A stretch of DNA of 7,281 bases from Gammaproteobacteria bacterium (lineage in GTDB: Bacteria; Pseudomonadota; Gammaproteobacteria; Xanthomonadales; Xanthomonadaceae), in NCBI GenBank assembly GCA_026398715.1, contig JAPLSI010000263.1, forward strand, positions 1 through 7,281, given 5' to 3'. Below are positions 5,964-7,281 of this stretch, piece after piece. The position numbers and the translations under genes are program-made. The stretch's first letter is position 1. Each line of letters starts with the position of its first letter. Under the pieces are notes generated by a model. It worked only from the letters and a program-made list of their open reading frames with translations. It was not told where the DNA came from and ran no database searches.

Positions 5964-7010
5964 ATGAAAAAATCAGACTTCCATTTTGAATTGCCGCCCG
6001 GGCTGATCGCCCAGGCGCCGCTGGCCGAACGTTCTGCCAGCCGACTGCTGGTCGTGCCGCCGGCGCCCGCTGGTTTCGAAGATCGCGGCATCCGCGACCT
6101 GCCGCAGTACCTGCGCAGCGGCGACCTGTTGGTGTTCAACGATACGCGGGTCATTCCTGCGCGGATGTTCGGCACCAAGCAAAGCGGTGGCCGCGTCGAG
6201 ATACTGCTCGAGCGCATCACGGGCAGCCATGAGGCGCGCGCGCAGATCCGCGCCAGCAAGCCGCCCAAGGCGAAATCCACGATCAAGCTCGACGAGGGCA
6301 CGCAGGTGACGGTGCTGGGCCGCGACGATGCTTTCTATTCGTTGCGCTTCGATACCGACCAGCCGCTGGAAGTGATCCTCAAGCGCGCGGGCCGCATGCC
6401 CTTGCCGCCCTACATCGAACGCGACGCCGACATCAGCGACGACGAGCGTTACCAGACCGTGTTCGCGCGCAACAGCGGCGCGGTTGCCGCACCGACCGCC
6501 GGCCTGCATTTCGACGAGAAGCTGTTGCTTGCATTGCGTGAAAAAGGCGTGGAGTTCGGCGAGGTGACCTTGCACGTCGGCGCCGGCACCTTCCAGCCGA
6601 TGCGCGGCGAGTTGCTGGCCGAACACGTGATGCATCGCGAATGGCTGAAGGTGGATGCGGCGCTATGCGCCCAGGTGGCGCGCGTACGCGCCGCCGGCGG
6701 CCGCGTGATCGCCGTCGGCACGACCGTGGTGCGATCGCTGGAGACGGCGATGGCCGATGGCGTGCTGGCCCCGTTCGAGGGCGAGACGCAGATCTTCATC
6801 TATCCCGGTTACCACATCCGTTCCGTGGACATGCTGCTGACCAACTTCCACTTGCCGCAAAGCACGCTGCTGATGCTGGTGTCGGCCTTCACCGGCCGCG
6901 AGCGCATCCTGGACGCCTATGCGCACGCGGTGCGTGAGCAATATCGTTTCTTTTCCTACGGCGACGCCATGCTGCTGTATCCGCAGCCCCACCAGAAGGA
7001 CACGGCATGA
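5964..7010 (+). CDS. queA: S-adenosylmethionine:tRNA ribosyltransferase-isomerase QueA
   Basis: QueA carries out the step of queuosine synthesis in which the ribosyl part of S-adenosylmethionine is transferred to preQ1 already in the tRNA wobble position, forming epoxyqueuosine. The 348-residue protein is close in length to the E. coli enzyme (about 356) and collinear with it from the start. Landmarks are [10 protein letters not shown] near the N-terminus, [32 protein letters not shown] (172-183), [11 protein letters not shown] (202-212), [18 protein letters not shown] and RFFSYGDAM near the end. The ATG at 5964 is chosen because the family begins at this point. An in-frame ATG at 5922 would start upstream of the likely promoter. 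There is no clear ribosome site, and the leader may be only about 15 bases. The stop overlaps the tgt start as ATGA. Nothing in the protein looks damaged. Confidence 0.97.
   Translation: MKKSDFHFELPPGLIAQAPLAERSASRLLVVPPAPAGFEDRGIRDLPQYLRSGDLLVFNDTRVIPARMFGTKQSGGRVEILLERITGSHEARAQIRASKPPKAKSTIKLDEGTQVTVLGRDDAFYSLRFDTDQPLEVILKRAGRMPLPPYIERDADISDDERYQTVFARNSGAVAAPTAGLHFDEKLLLALREKGVEFGEVTLHVGAGTFQPMRGELLAEHVMHREWLKVDAALCAQVARVRAAGGRVIAVGTTVVRSLETAMADGVLAPFEGETQIFIYPGYHIRSVDMLLTNFHLPQSTLLMLVSAFTGRERILDAYAHAVREQYRFFSYGDAMLLYPQPHQKDTA
6994..7000 (+). promoter_or_regulatory. Ribosome binding site of tgt
   Basis: AGAAGGA lies six bases before the ATG at 7007, inside the end of queA. It favours that start over the ATG three codons later (7016), although the later one aligns more closely with the start of E. 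coli Tgt. Confidence 0.7.
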
Positions 7011-7281
7011 GCCGCATGCAATTCCATCGCCTGGGCCAGGACGGCGCGGCACGGCGCGGGCGGCTGGTTTTTCCGCGTGGCAGCATCGAGACGCCGGCTT
7101 TCATGCCCGTGGGCACCTACGGGTCGGTGAAGGCGATGAAGCCGGTGGACCTGGAGGCGATCGGCGCGGAAATCATCCTCGGCAATACGTTCCACCTGTA
7201 CCTGCGGCCGGGCCTTGACGTGATCGCCGCGCACGAAGGCCTGCATCGCTTCACGGGATGGAACAAGCCGATCCTCACCGA
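7007..7281 (+). CDS. tgt: tRNA-guanine transglycosylase, N-terminal part (3' end outside window)
   Basis: Only the first 91 codons of this gene are present. Bacterial Tgt exchanges guanine at anticodon position 34 for preQ1 in the Asp, Asn, His and Tyr tRNAs, making the substrate that QueA then modifies. The visible part closely follows E. coli Tgt: [11 protein letters not shown] (15-25), [17 protein letters not shown] (28-44), [16 protein letters not shown] (54-69) and WNKPILT at the edge. The window stops just where the family's LTDSGGFQ motif with its key aspartate would begin, so the catalytic residues and zinc site cannot be checked. The start at 7007 overlaps the queA stop by ATGA, and AGAAGGA supports it. 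Gene order queA-tgt is a common bacterial arrangement, often followed by yajC-secD-secF, which may lie beyond this window. Confidence 0.96.
   Translation, partial: MSRMQFHRLGQDGAARRGRLVFPRGSIETPAFMPVGTYGSVKAMKPVDLEAIGAEIILGNTFHLYLRPGLDVIAAHEGLHRFTGWNKPILT

Overview
This 7.3-kb window reads as ordinary, densely packed chromosome of a high-GC gammaproteobacterium. My best guess is a member of the Xanthomonadales (Lysobacter/Xanthomonas-like). The guess rests on strong G/C preference at third codon positions, the queA-tgt gene pair, and short GC-rich upstream regions carrying a TAAACTGCG/TACAATGCG-type -10 box. I infer the taxonomy from style and have not tested it by any search. No RNA genes, insertion sequences, CRISPR arrays or phage genes are visible.

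Layout. (1) Plus strand, 1-2212: the 3' part of a gamma-glutamyltransferase gene, open at the window edge, overlaps by ATGA a metallo-beta-lactamase-fold hydrolase gene. After 41 bases comes a small four-helix MAPEG membrane protein gene with its own possible promoter. (2) Minus strand, 5772 down to 2209: a class III PLP aminotransferase, a major facilitator transporter and an unrecognised P-loop ATPase-like protein, read in that order and probably as one operon (48-base and 3-base gaps). This operon meets the MAPEG gene tail to tail, with both stop codons inside one CTAA. (3) Bases 5773-5963 form a divergent control region of about 190 bases. It holds back-to-back promoter candidates, two dyads, a hairpin in the aminotransferase leader and a three-unit tandem heptamer. 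(4) Plus strand, 5964 to the end: queA overlaps by ATGA the start of tgt, which runs off the window. These are consecutive actors in queuosine tRNA modification: Tgt inserts preQ1 into the anticodon wobble position and QueA then converts it to epoxyqueuosine.

How the genes may work together. The ggt/MBL/MAPEG trio comprises families that all have members acting on glutathione or its conjugates. A shared thiol or conjugate-processing role is plausible but unproven. The aminotransferase, exporter-like transporter and ATPase-like protein share a strand and probably a transcript, but their substrate is unknown. The most unusual protein is the ATPase-like one. It keeps the Walker A Lys-Thr but has Arg in place of the last Walker A glycine, and Gln in place of the Walker B glutamate. 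No clearly new multi-gene system is evident; the best leads are this protein and the structured aminotransferase leader.
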